The notes beneath the pieces are model-generated. The model searched no databases. It saw only the letters and a program-made list of their open reading frames with translations, and had not been told where the DNA came from. The translations under genes and the position numbers were made by a program. DNA of 64,000 bases from Aedes albopictus (lineage: Eukaryota; Arthropoda; Insecta; Diptera; Culicidae): assembly GCF_035046485.1 (NCBI RefSeq), contig NC_085136.1, forward strand, positions 224,506,853 to 224,570,852, in the 5' to 3' direction. Shown here piece by piece: positions 26,201 to 33,095 of this stretch. Position 1 is the first letter of the stretch. The number at the start of each line of letters is the position of its first letter.

Positions 26201-29200
26201 CTTTTCCTGGCAGATTTGCGTGAGGTAAAACAGCCTATTACGATGAGAAATTGCAAAAATGAAATTCCCGCATTTTTCCCGACTTATTCCCGCATTGATT
26301 TTAAATTTTCCCGACTTTTCTCCATGTGCTTTTGGAGCATACAAAACATTCCAAAATCCAAACCTTTAAGTGGATCTGTAAAATTTAGTGGGATATTTAT
26401 AGTGTCTTTATCATACTGGGACAGTTACGTAATTTTTCAAAGACGTTAAAACATACCAAAACAATTCTACATGGTACATATTTATGCTTGAAGTTCGCTT
26501 TTTATTCATCAGGTCTTGTAACGAAACCCATATTTAAATTTATTTGTATCGGAATTCCCAAAAGATTTTTTGTGTACTCCTTGACCCTAGTAGGATGTTG
26601 GAGTGAATATGACTTAGACAGGCTCGCTGAACGTGATCTACACCACTGTGATGCGCTCAGCCAAACATCTTAGAAAGGCTCAGAAATACACGATGAAGTT
26701 CCAATTACAAATCTGGACAAACAAATGGAGTATACTCTGGTGAATTCTTTATAGGGATTTGTTTACGCTATCACGGGAATTCTGAAGATGTGAATGATGG
26801 AATTCTCGATGGAATGGAATTCTGGTATAATTCCTATAGATAGTCCCAATTCTTATTTTGTGTAAATTGATGATTTATTTAAAAAATCTGGGGATTACTA
26901 TGATAAATTTCTTGGAGTGAAAAATAAATATCTGAGGATTTTTATTCATAAACAGTTTGTGGTTGATTTTGTAGAGAAATCCTCAATCCCTGAAAAACAA
27001 AACTTTGACTTAATTTCTAATCTGAGTTCTGAAGAATTATCTTAGAAACTCGTGAATAATTTTTAGTGGAAACTGATGAGTACTGGATACAGCTTTTCAA
27101 AAAAGTTAAACGCAAAATCCAAAAATGTATCCAATTTTTTATCAAATTGCTCTATGAGTTTAAATAAATCCTGTACAGCCATTATTAAGTTTTATTCAGA
27201 GCATTTGATTAACTTTCTATTCAAGGCTAAAAGAAATCAAAAAATGGGCTTAAAACTCTTCCAATATTTGAAACGTTCTTCTGTCTTTTAACTTTCTAGA
27301 TTTCAGTAACAATTCTCGCAAGAAAATCCTACAGAATTGCTTCTATGAAGCAAAGACATAAGGCAATTTCTGATATTCGCATTAAGAAATAGGTATAAAA
27401 ACCTCTACAATATTTACACTTCTGTCCTAAAGACAGCTTTTCATATTTTAATAACATTAGGAATTCCTTCCGTAGCTTTTCTTCAAATTTGCGGGAGATA
27501 CTTTGAAAGATTCCATAAAAAATCCAGGGAATCCAGTCTTGTAATTTTGCTTCCATTTGTATGTCAGTAGTTGCAAAGACAATATTTTCAAGTTTATTTG
27601 GGTGACCAGTTTTTAGATGGGGTGGTCTAGAATATCAAGATTTTCCAAAACAAAACAAAAATCATAATTTTTGAACCTGTTGTCCGTTTTTTTTTTTTTT
27701 GTTTGAAAGATATTGTAGTTTTCAGTAAAAAAACGTTGAAAGGGCTAACACAGTTTGGCCAAAACAGGTGCAAAAAAATTGAATACATATTGATTTTTTT
27801 TCACGTTTCATGGTCTCGGAACCAAGGAAGTACCCTGATAAAATCAGAAAATTCAGGAAATTCGGCGTAACATATCTATGAACTCAATAAGAAATTTCGC
27901 TAAAAATACCATTGAGAATTCCTACAAAGCAATAATACAAGGAAATCCATCATCAACGAATTTCAAGAATATTTAAAATAAATCCTTTTTTGTATCAATG
28001 AAACATGATCCAGGTTGGGAAAATTTCAGACTGTACCAGCGGAAGCAATCTTATTTCATGGTTTTAGTCCGAAAATCTTCTTCAAAGTTCATCAAATTTG
28101 TTTTACCCCTGAGGGGTATGCCACCCCTCATTGACATTTCTGGTGAAAATTGTGGAAAAACTTTGGAGATGTGTTTCTTTACATTTCTGCTAAAATCATT
28201 CAGAAAGTTTTTCTACCAAAAATATTTCTTTTTTTGCAAGCCAAATCGAATCATTTTTTTTTCAAAATTGTGGTTTATAATATGTGCCTAAATTTAAGAG
28301 CTAAGTGTTGTTCAGAGCATCCGGACAATATTAAGCTATCATCCGGATAATCTCTGTCAACCAAGAAATCACCCACTGAGGAGCGGACCTGGTGTGATGG
28401 TTAAAACACGTGACTATCAAGCCGAGGACCTGAGAGTAAATCCCTCTCCCGACGGTATGAGTTTGGAAGAATATCGGAAGGGAAGTAAAGCGTGGGTCCT
28501 GAGATGAACCAATAATGGCCATTATCAAATGTTTGGATTTTGTAATTTTCTTCGTCAGGCTTTGAAGGAGAGGATAGAAGTATAGTAAAATTATGAAATT
28601 GAGTAAGAACTTGGATTAAAAATGAGTAAAGTGTGTAATCTAGGTTTGGGTTTACATTCTGTGGGAATTACACATCTATTAAAAATTCCCGATCATAAAC
28701 AAAATTCCCGACTTATTCCCGCATTTTTCCCGATGAATTTTAATTCCCGACTTTTTCCCGCATTTCCCGAATTTCCCGAGTCTGTGGCCAACCTGTCATT
28801 GCCCTGCCTAATGTATGTATATTGTTATTGTTTTGTACATGGATTATTGTTAGTAAATAAACCGACCGCCGCGACGTGCACACACATCTTTGTGTTGCTC
28901 CGTGTTCTCCGCCGTACGCGATCCGAAACTTCCCCGGTGTCGGTTCCCCAGTAGTGGTCCGCCGTGGACAGAGTTGGCCTCAGTGTAATTAATCCAACAG
29001 CTCCAATGTTACGCGCCAACCGATGCTGCCGAATTGCAAGACAAAGAGAACTTTTACAGCCAATTGAATGCTATCGTGGACAAGATTCCGAAAGGTGATA
29101 TCAAGATCCTCATGGGCGGCTTCAACGCGAAGGTTGGTTCCGACAACTCGGACTATGAGCCTAGCGTGGGACAAAAAAAAGACATTTTACTCCTGTGCAC

Positions 29201-31925
29201 TTTTTGAGTTCCTTCTCGGCCCCACATCAACTGTGCAAAATTTCAGCTCAATCGGAGAAACCATATTTTAGCGCCAGCCGTTTTAAGTTTTCATATGATT
29301 TACTATGGGGAAAATCGCTTTTTCAAAGAAAAATCGCCACATATTGTTCCTTAATCCTTAAAAATAAATCGATGAATGATTTCTGTTTGAAATATTACAA
29401 GGAATCAACCCTCCGAAGACCGCAAAGTGATCTAAGCCATGTGGAAAAAGTTATTGTCTGAAAACCGAATAGCATGAAAGCGCGCTGTTCGAAGTTCTGA
29501 TTCCTCATGAGTTTTTCTACAGAAATCATTGATTGGCTTATTTTTAGGAATTAAGAGGTGACCCCAAGAGATTTTTCTTTGAAGAAGTGAATTTTCCCCA
29601 TAGTAAATCGTATGAAAAACTAAGAATGGCGGGCGCTAAAATGTAGTTTTTCGATCGATCTGAAATTTTTCACAGTTGATATGGGACCAAAATGGAACCT
29701 CAAAAGTATACAGGAGCTAGAGTTTTTTTTTTGCATTTTTTACATTTTCCCATATAAACCGTGTCCCAGGCTAATGAGCACGTCATGGTCTCGGAAAAAT
29801 GAGCGAAAACGGCGAGCTGTTTGCAGAGTTTTGTGGCAACAATGATATGGTGATTGGGGGTTCGCTCATTTCTCATCGACCAGTGCACAAAGTTACATGG
29901 GTTTCCCGTGATGGCGTCACGGAACATCAAATTGACCTCATCTGCATCAGCCGAAAATGGAGATGGAGTCTTCTTGATGTGCGAAACAAACGTAGCGCCG
30001 ACCATCTTCTCCTATTCGGCGAGATCCGACTGCGCATTGCTAGGATTCATGAGAACATCGGGCGCCGGAACACACGCCGACTGGAAGACGCTACGGTGAA
30101 AAGGTCCTTCGTCAAGGAGCTAGAGAACCGTGCTGCGGATATTTCAAAAGGTAGAAGCGTAGAAGATCAATGGAGCGCCATAAAGAACGCCTTCATCGCC
30201 ACCGGCGAGACTAATTTGAATGAGCAACGCACCCGGAGAAAGCAGTGGATCACAGATGATACCTACAGGAAGATAGAGGAGCGAAGGAACGCCAAAGCCG
30301 CGATGGAGCGAGCGAAAACATGAAGAGCCAAAGCCGTAGCCCGTCAGTGCTATTCGGCTCTCGAGAAGGAAGTGAAACGCTCATGTAGACGGGACAAAAG
30401 AGCGTAGGTGGACTCCGTAGCCGACGAAGGCGAGAAAGCCGCAAACACTGGCGACATCCGTCTCCTCTATGTACGATGTTTCACGTCGACTAAGTGGGAC
30501 CAAGATAAATGCTACGATGCTCGTGAAAGACACGTCTGGACTCGAGTACTTTGGAAACCTTTTTCAAGTGTCGGCCACGCCACCGACATCTCAGCACAAT
30601 CTCAGCATGATCCGCCAAGAGTTCGACGTGTCTACACCGAAGCTCCATCAGTGCAGGAGATAGAAACAGCCACCCGTAGCATGAAATCGAACAGGGCCCC
30701 AGGGGTCGATCGAATATCAGCTGAGATGCTCAAAGCTGACCTCGTAGTATCCGCACAACTACTGCATCAATTATTCTGCAACATATGGGAAACCACGACA
30801 TTTCCGGCCGACTGGATGCAAGGCGTCTTAGTAAAAGTATCCAAAAAGGGTGACCTGACTGTATGCGATAATTGGCGGGGCATCATGTTACTGTGTATCG
30901 TTCTCAAAGTTCTCTGCCAAGTGATCCTTAACCGGATACAGGAGAAGATTGACGCAAGTTTGTGAGCACTTCCACAGTTATTAACTGAGAGATTCCTCTG
31001 CCAATGACCATTTTGCATGTGTATATTGTGTGGCAAGCACGAAGATTATCTATGCCCAAGGAAATTAAAGAAATTTTCATTACGAAGTTTCTGGACCAAC
31101 CGGGAATTGAACCCATCACCATCAGCATGGTCGCTTTTTCAAATGTTACGCCAGATTTTTCATTTTCCTCGCTGAACTGCCTCACGTGCACACACGTATC
31201 ACTTCCTTAAACATATATACAAATTATTTGTTTCAAGTGCTCCACTGTGTACCGATTCAATGATACAAGACTCCCGAAAACAAACAAAAAGCCATTGCAA
31301 TCAAATAACCAGAAATCGGGAGAAACCAACACGCACGTCACACACGGGTCTCCGATCGGTCTGGATGCGGCCCCAAACAAAAACAAAACATCCCCATCCA
31401 TTAAGAGCATCCCCGGCGGAATGAAAAAAAAAAACTCACCTGGATCGGTCGGCAAGCAGATCGGCCGAATGAAGTCGGTTATCGGAACGCGGTCGTTCAG
31501 CCGCAGCAGCGCGATGTCGTTGTCAAAGTTGAGGAAGCTGAACTTCTGGGCGATGGCTCGCAGCACGAACCGGGTCTCCGGCCGGACGGTGTCGTCGCAA
31601 CGGTTGTGCTCCCCAAACGTCACCTTGATCATGAACCACATGAAACTGGGCGGAAAGATGAAAACAACTTGGTGTCAATCACGAAACCCGGCCAACTTGC
31701 TTCGGGGCTTGCACTCAGACGTTATTTGGTTAGGTGGAGAGAGTCGCGTAGATAATACTCACCCTTTGACGCAATGGGCTGCCGTCAGCACGTAGCGGTC
31801 GTTGATTAGCATTCCCCCGCAGTAGAACCGATTGAAGTAGCTCAACCGTGCCATCCAGGGAAACTCGTTGATACCCGTAGGCTGACCGCCAACGATTCGT
31901 GAAGCGTCATTACGTTCGCCGCAAC
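1828..31925 (-). CDS. Spliced trypsin-like serine protease (5' exons not found)
   Basis: This is a chymotrypsin-fold (S1 family) endopeptidase, probably secreted. It joins three minus-strand exons: 31763-31925, 31440-31645 and 1828-2216. Introns follow GT-AG and codon phases agree: GG plus T gives Gly after HCVKG, and G plus CG gives Ala before KTYVG. Visible landmarks are a pro-region Cys (CGERND), the activation site R-IVGG, the catalytic His in LTAAHC, the catalytic Asp in DIALLRL, and the catalytic Ser in GDSGGP. An Asp six residues before the Ser (KDSCQGDS) and SWGNGC are the usual trypsin specificity signs. NYTS is a possible glycosylation site. About 250 residues are covered, enough for a whole catalytic domain. 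The signal peptide and N-terminal pro-region must be encoded at higher coordinates and were not identified. The 29.2-kb intron full of TEs is its oddest feature. The individual substrate is unknown; immune cascade, development or digestion are all possible. Confidence 0.88.
2564..2630. repeat. 18-bp inverted repeat
   Basis: CGAAAAAATATTTGGTAG (2564-2581) is perfectly complementary to 2613-2630, with a 31-nt spacer. It is probably the remnant of a small MITE. No function is suggested. Confidence 0.6.
2840..3090 (+). mobile_element. tRNA-derived SINE, Feilai-like
   Basis: A Pol III B-box-like GGGTTCGAATCTCGG lies near 2927. It is followed by a conserved tail containing CTCAGTTAATAACTGTGG and AAGTGCTCATAG. 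The same tail occurs in reverse orientation at 30964, 33085 and 42130, where it continues to a GAAGAAGAAG-type end. This matches what I know of Feilai, a tRNA-related SINE abundant in Aedes. The family name is from memory and should be treated as tentative. Confidence 0.65.
3091..4140. other. AT-rich intronic DNA, nothing identified
   Basis: No coding signal, RNA gene or clear TE was seen. Open frames near 3690-3900 are short and low-complexity. The stretch at 3700-3780 contains loose AAGAATTCC-type words like those of the minisatellite at the far end of the window. Confidence 0.5.
4141..4985. repeat. Degenerate minisatellite block
   Basis: The first half (4180-4430) consists of drifting GGGGCGTTTCAGG-like words. 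The second half (4440-4985) holds pyrimidine-rich words such as CCTGAAACTTCCTGAAATGCC, the opposite-strand sense of the first half. TCGGACCCCATGTAACG or close variants recur near 4563, 4688 and 4757. The open frames on the minus strand across it are repeat-generated, not genes. Confidence 0.65.
4986..5339. other. Intronic DNA, nothing identified
   Basis: No gene or known repeat was recognised. The segment precedes the GC-rich tandem repeats. It contains two loose copies of a TTTGTTATTCTA(T/A) word near 5220 and 5319, suggesting old duplication. Confidence 0.4.
5340..5866 (+). repeat. GC-rich tandem repeat with an open frame
   Basis: Three diverged copies begin near 5431, 5612 and 5739. Each has the order TCCCCG(A/G)CGGTGGAT, then ATCCTACTCCGACAGAG or a variant, then AGTTCCCCGACG, then TTCTCCCG. 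One plus frame is open for 211 codons from 5302 to 5937, passing through the repeats and the adjacent GT tract. Repeat length is irregular (about 127-181 nt). I do not recognise the family; a satellite-like or LTR-associated repeat is more likely than a gene. Confidence 0.6.
5867..5911. repeat. (GT)n microsatellite
   Basis: About 45 nt of imperfect GT/GTAT repeat directly follow the GC-rich repeat. Confidence 0.9.
5990..7490. repeat. Diverged ~150-bp tandem (satellite) array
   Basis: A unit of roughly 150 bp recurs about nine times. Its landmarks, in order, are CCGGAACCGGTTCC, then GGTGTCCCGCCGGAAGTGG, then AAAGTGAACCAAACCCATG, then CATGCGACACATCAAATC, then ATAACCTGATGAACGG. The palindromic core is seen near 6202, 6352, 6502, 6655, 6790, 6944, 7099 and 7165. 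Copies decay toward the right end. Fragments of the same motif reappear near 63030 and 63170. No coding role is seen. Confidence 0.85.
7491..8277. other. Intronic DNA with one weak minus-strand ORF
   Basis: The region is AT-rich with no recognised TE. A minus-strand frame at 7896-8117 reads VLDEKGEMLITAIWDC and has a somewhat protein-like composition. It is short, frame-broken upstream and without homologue known to me, so I do not call it a gene. Confidence 0.35.
8280..8678. mobile_element. MITE with TA duplication and doubled GGGGTGAAAYTGATCA motif
   Basis: The left end reads CCGTAAACCGGGGTGAAATT followed by TGATCA, and the motif GGGGTGAAACTGATCA recurs 2 nt later. The right end reads GTGATCAATTTGACCCCG then AGTTACGG. 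TA dinucleotides at 8278-8279 and 8679-8680 are consistent with a Tc1/mariner-type target duplication. The interior is non-coding. Confidence 0.75.
8722..8964 (-). pseudogene. Possible protein-coding fragment, unrecognised
   Basis: An 80-codon minus-strand frame contains LENKELILADDDGTHLGKL and SQQIHALYSAACLNYRN, with a protein-like composition. Together with 7896-8117 on the same strand it could be the remains of one old gene or TE protein split by the MITE at 8280-8678. I know no family it matches, and a chance ORF is quite possible. Confidence 0.25.
9316..11789. mobile_element. Harbinger-like non-autonomous element with ~320-bp TIRs
   Basis: Segments 9316-9640 and 11465-11789 are long inverted repeats. 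Both outer ends start CACTGTCCGACAAAAAA. The element is flanked on both sides by TAA, a 3-bp duplication of the type (TWA) used by PIF/Harbinger elements. The 2474-bp body has no transposase; the longest frames are short. One smaller palindromic MITE sits inside at 10334-10542, and a short perfect hairpin (GTAACATTTGA with its complement) lies at 10943-10966. Confidence 0.75.
10334..10542. mobile_element. ~209-bp palindromic MITE nested in the Harbinger-like element
   Basis: The ends read GGTCTGGAACCATT and AATGGTCCTAGACC. Just inside are CCTATTTTGGGCACT and its inverted copy AGTGCCCAAAATAGG. Both arms fold toward a central CATGATCAGATACGC region. No open frame of note. Confidence 0.75.
11790..15380. 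other. Intronic stretch with no firm feature
   Basis: About 3.6 kb, largely AT-rich. It contains a GGGGGGGG tract near 12510, a (GAT)n run at 12721-12750 and one 117-codon open frame (13216-13569, listed separately). The segment at 14400-14660 repeats the word GGACATA but shows no TE ends. I looked for exons of the protease on the minus strand here and found none. Confidence 0.5.
13216..13569 (+). pseudogene. Unrecognised 117-codon open frame
   Basis: The frame is open from about 13216 to 13569 and is hydrophilic, with a KRSRNEM basic stretch, an acidic SDDD run and a basic LKRI end. It lies within the protease intron on the opposite strand. There is no family resemblance I can name. A weakly similar nucleotide string (CAGCAGCTGGTGAGTGTTG) occurs at 18649, suggesting repeated origin. 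It could be an exon of a nested gene, a TE remnant or chance. Confidence 0.25.
15522..16957 (+). pseudogene. RTE-type endonuclease and N-terminal RT fragment
   Basis: Two overlapping frames (15522-15750, then 15691-16957) carry the endonuclease and N-terminal reverse transcriptase. Comparison with the usual layout of this clade suggests a deletion between TWRSPQQ and IDSDHY, and loss of about eight codons between ETEQ and VICPIHKK. The frame ends abruptly where the R1 insertion begins at 16958. The last codons annotated as GMSCTTRC belong to the R1, not to this protein. Confidence 0.85.
17541..17781 (+). repeat. Left LTR of the non-coding LTR element
   Basis: 241 bp with TG...CA ends; 240 of 241 positions match the right LTR. 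Preceded by GTGCC. The last 20 bases contain a TATTATA string that could serve as a promoter element if transcription starts elsewhere; this is not established. Confidence 0.9.
17966..18435 (+). repeat. Tandem array of about 16 small hairpins
   Basis: Each unit (about 24-27 nt) starts AAGCG or similar and ends CGCGCT or CGCGCAT, with a 4-6 bp inner stem and a 3-5 nt loop. Inner stems include GGTTC/GAACC, GAGTC/GACT, GGTCT/AGACC and GATTT/AAATC. Four different hairpins form a higher-order repeat of about 102 nt starting at 18091, 18193 and 18296, with decayed copies before (18014) and after (about 18413). The array sits about 185 nt inside the left LTR. No credible protein is encoded. A structured RNA role such as packaging or dimerisation is a guess. 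Confidence 0.8.
19020..19145 (+). mobile_element. Partial MITE related to those at 43472 and 52798
   Basis: The segment shares CTGCAATGCTTTTTAACTGC, AAGTCCGGTAAGT, GCAACAAAT-like words and GCAGTTATCGCACCGCTAT with the two TA-flanked MITEs. The ends are eroded, so the boundary is approximate. Confidence 0.55.
19827..19946 (+). mobile_element. tRNA-derived SINE of a second family
   Basis: It has an A-box-like stretch (GGTGTTGAGGCACGTGG), the word CACGGCGAGGACC, a B-box-like CGGGATCGTATC, and a tail GAAGGGAAATAAAGCGTGGG then TCCTGAGA. A second copy lies at 28386-28510 with the same word order, so this is a dispersed family. It differs from the Feilai-like SINEs. Confidence 0.65.
20000..23030. 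other. Interior of the non-coding LTR element, no genes
   Basis: AT-rich DNA with stop codons in all frames; the longest frames are under 85 codons and show no gag or pol motifs. Between 22320 and 22630 there are several copies of TTATGAAA/TTTCATAA-type words in both orientations, perhaps another eroded MITE. Confidence 0.55.
23051..23291 (+). repeat. Right LTR of the non-coding LTR element
   Basis: 241 bp, the partner of 17541-17781, followed by the GTGCC target duplication, after which the R1 coding sequence resumes in GATCAGCATTC. Confidence 0.9.
23297..23804 (+). pseudogene. R1 ORF2 C-terminal domain (zinc finger)
   Basis: This 3' part of R1 ORF2 is open for about 170 codons, from ISILISEDMECFEM to DSENG. 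It includes the segments GRWTHRLIPRVDSWI and FHLTQVLTGHGCF, then the Cys/His finger CPVCNGLEETAEH, all typical of R1-clade C-termini. The part before it lies at 16958-17540 beyond the LTR insertion. Confidence 0.85.
25804..25926. mobile_element. Palindromic hairpin MITE
   Basis: Two arms of about 50 nt flank a short centre. The left arm has GGTGCAGAATGAAG, ATTTTTACAGCACGAG and CACTTATCCAACGAGG. The right arm has the inverted words ending TTCTGCACC. The palindrome has several mismatches. Non-coding. Confidence 0.65.
26125..26175. repeat. Inverted repeat GTGCTGTAATGGTTCATTAC
   Basis: The word at about 26119-26138 recurs in a form with its inner half inverted (GTGCTGTAATGAACCATTAC) near 26152. 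Probably a fragment of the same hairpin MITE group. Confidence 0.4.
26200..28380. other. Interior of the hAT-like element, nothing coding
   Basis: AT-rich sequence with short frames only. Besides the TTCCCG blocks at 26265-26320 no repeat family was recognised. Confidence 0.45.
28386..28510 (+). mobile_element. tRNA-derived SINE of the second family
   Basis: It begins GACCTGGTGTGATGGTTAAA, continues CACGTGACTATCAAGCCGAG then GACCTGAGAGTAAATCCC (a decayed B box), and ends GGAAGGGAAGTAAAGCGTGG then GTCCTGAGAT. The tail is shared with 19827-19946. Confidence 0.7.
29161..29773. mobile_element. 613-bp MITE in RTE-type LINE 2
   Basis: Long imperfect inverted ends (about 120 bp each) contain TAGCGTGGGACA, TCAACTGTG, AAAATTTCAG and TTTTAGCGCC in both orientations. 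ATGAGC occurs at 29155-29160 and 29774-29779, and endonuclease coding resumes exactly after the second copy. Non-coding. Confidence 0.7.
29785..30963 (+). pseudogene. RTE-type endonuclease end and RT start
   Basis: Frames 29799-30323 and 30408-30965 together encode the end of the endonuclease, the linker (RTRRKQWITDDTYRK) and the N-terminal fingers of reverse transcriptase up to LNRIQEKID. A stop near 30321 and a frameshift near 30400-30600 break it. The rest of the RT (including the catalytic YADD box) is absent because a SINE follows. Confidence 0.8.
30964..31145 (-). mobile_element. Feilai-like SINE, reverse orientation
   Basis: On the minus strand the order is ACCATGCTGATGGTGATGGG, then TTCAATTCCCGG (B box), then the shared tail with TCTCAGTTAATAACTGTGG and AAGTGCTCA. 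It terminates RTE-type LINE 2 and lies 300 bp from the protease middle exon. Confidence 0.65.
31440..31645 (-). CDS. Serine protease, middle exon (catalytic Asp)
   Basis: The exon is bounded by a CCCAG acceptor before 31645 and a GTGAGT donor after 31440. It encodes FMWFMIKVTFGEHNRC, RFVLRAIAQKFSF, the catalytic Asp motif NFDNDIALLRL and PICLPTDP. It begins with one base completing the Gly of the previous exon and ends with one base of an Ala codon. Confidence 0.93.
31763..31925 (-). CDS. Serine protease, exon with activation site and catalytic His
   Basis: The acceptor CTGCAG lies at the complement of 31926-31931 and the donor GGGTGAGT follows 31763. The exon encodes CGERNDAS, the activation cleavage site R-IVGG, NEFPWMARLSYF and the catalytic His motif LTAAHCVKG. 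The split first codon shows at least one more exon upstream, not recognised within this window. Confidence 0.93.
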
Positions 31926-32264
31926 CTGCAGTGAAAGCAGAAAAAAATGTGATAGATTGAGAATCTAATGATCTGTAGAAAACATAGGTGCTTTGCACTT
32001 TGATGACTGTTTAAAGTTGATAAAAATCGTTGATAGAAGTGCGTATATGACTTGCAACAGAAATAAGAAGAACGTTGATATTTATCTTACGAGACGAGCC
32101 CATTTTTTTCTGATTGAGTCGAGGATCGAAAAGTTTTTTTTTTTTTAGCATTTGTCATTAGATCATAAGTTGATAAAATTTAGCTGAAACTCTGTAACCA
32201 CAGTCAAAATTGGGCATTCTCTAAACATGTATGTCTTAATCCTACCAAGCCAATTAAGTTCCTG

Positions 32265-32380
32265 CCGGCCCACTTCCATCACGCTAAAGGCGTTTCTGCC
32301 GAATTAAACCGGAGGTTCAAAAGGGAAGGACTGGGCATGTCACTACTGCAGGAGCCATGGTTCAACAAATGAAAAAGTCT
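32265..32380 (+). pseudogene. LINE endonuclease N-terminal scrap
   Basis: The plus strand encodes HAKGVSAELNRRFKREGLG followed by MSLLQEPWFN. This resembles the start of R1/LOA-group LINE endonucleases, where a Glu-Pro-Trp motif follows the first helix. Downstream frames are full of stops. The family is uncertain. Confidence 0.5.
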
Positions 32381-33000
32381 TGGAATTCTAATGCATGCAT
32401 ACATGTAAGTTAACGTATGGGGAGAATCAGAGTTCACCAAGAATTTGCAATACTCGTCGTGATTCACGCGCAAGCTTCGACCGACAAACACTGCTGCATG
32501 AAACAACCGAGAGTAAACGGGGGAAGATGTCCTCATCCTGCTTTCGTTAACTGAAACCGCAACTAAATTAAGTTTTATCATGATATGGTCTTCTACTAAG
32601 TTGTTTCTTAGGGTATCAACTACCATTCTTTCAAGTCAGAGCTAAATCGAACTCGCTGAAACGGCGTACTGAGTGAGACTGTAGGTCATCCAATTTCCCA
32701 TATATTTGGACTAAAATTCCCATACAAACCTTCAACTCATTTGCGCCAGCTCAGATTTAAACCGACTGAGCTGAATCTTTCACAGATTGCTCTTCTCGTC
32801 CAAAGGCACGATTCTAGAGGGTGCCCCGTAATTTTTTCCAACTTTTCTTTCTCGCCATACAAATGTGGGCCGGTCTAAGAGATGCATACGAAGTATGCAT
32901 CATATCTCTTCGTAGATAATAAATTTTTTCCATATTCTTTCGACATAAAAACCCACCATCATTTGCCACAGTCTGCTCTAAGTTTCAATCGGCCACGTCT

Positions 33001-33095
33001 TCTTCTTCTTCTTCTTCTTTATGGCTCTACGTCCCCATTGGGACTTGGCTTGCTTCGCTTTAACTTAGTGTTCTTTGAGCACTTCCACAGTAGAC
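33001..33095 (-). mobile_element. 3' tail of a Feilai-like SINE
   Basis: The plus strand reads (CTT)n, ATGGCTCTACGTCCCC, GGGACTTGGCTTGC and TTGAGCACTTCCACAG. These are the reverse complement of the SINE tail, including the AAG repeat end. Confidence 0.65.

Larger units (their letters stand above)
25771..28795. mobile_element. hAT-like non-autonomous element
   Basis: The ends are CAGGGTGGCCACA (25771-25783) and the inverted copy with one mismatch at 28783-28795, flanked on both sides by TCATTG. The CAGGG terminus fits hAT elements, though the usual duplication is 8 bp and only 6 are perfect here. The 3.0-kb interior has no transposase. It carries a hairpin MITE (25804-25926), a second palindrome (26125-26175), blocks of TTCCCGACTTATTCCCGC at 26275 and 28705, and a SINE. 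Confidence 0.6.
25719..28999 (+). mobile_element. Solo LTR interrupted by a hAT-like element
   Basis: The sequence 25719-25770 joined to 28796-28999 gives about 250 bp starting TGTTG and ending CAACA, as LTRs do. The flanks are GATCC (25714-25718) and GCTCC (29000-29004), a probable 5-bp target duplication with one change. It sits precisely at a break in RTE-type LINE 2. It contains AATAAACC at 28855. No internal retroelement region is present, so it is a solo LTR left by recombination. Confidence 0.65.
25296..30963 (+). mobile_element. RTE-type LINE 2, in three pieces
   Basis: The pieces are 25296-25713 (RIGTWNVLTLAQQGKLTQL, start of endonuclease), 29005-29160 (QCYAPTDAAELQDKENFYSQL) and 29774-30963. 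The last carries NGELFAEFCGNNDMVIGG, then the palm start KSNRAPGVDRISAEMLKAD and ADWMQGVLVKVSKKGDL. It is a different subfamily from LINE 1 at 15.4 kb. It is interrupted by a solo LTR at 25719-28999 and a MITE at 29161-29773, and is cut off at 30963 by a SINE. Several stops and frameshifts are present and the RT catalytic box is missing. Confidence 0.82.
2217..31439 (-). other. 29.2-kb intron of the protease gene, TE-filled
   Basis: The donor is CAG followed by GTGAGT (complement ending at 31439) and the acceptor is TTTCAG just before 2216. The flanking exons have compatible phase and encode adjacent segments of one catalytic domain. Everything between is non-host coding: satellites, SINEs, MITEs, two RTE-type LINEs, an R1 LINE and LTR elements, mostly with LINEs on the plus strand, opposite to the gene. 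For scale, the other intron (31646-31762) is only 117 bp. Confidence 0.85.

Noticed and set aside
31247..31795. 182-codon plus-strand open frame over the protease exons
   Set aside because: Antisense of two real exons and the 117-bp intron; composition (KNKTSPSIKS) is not protein-like.
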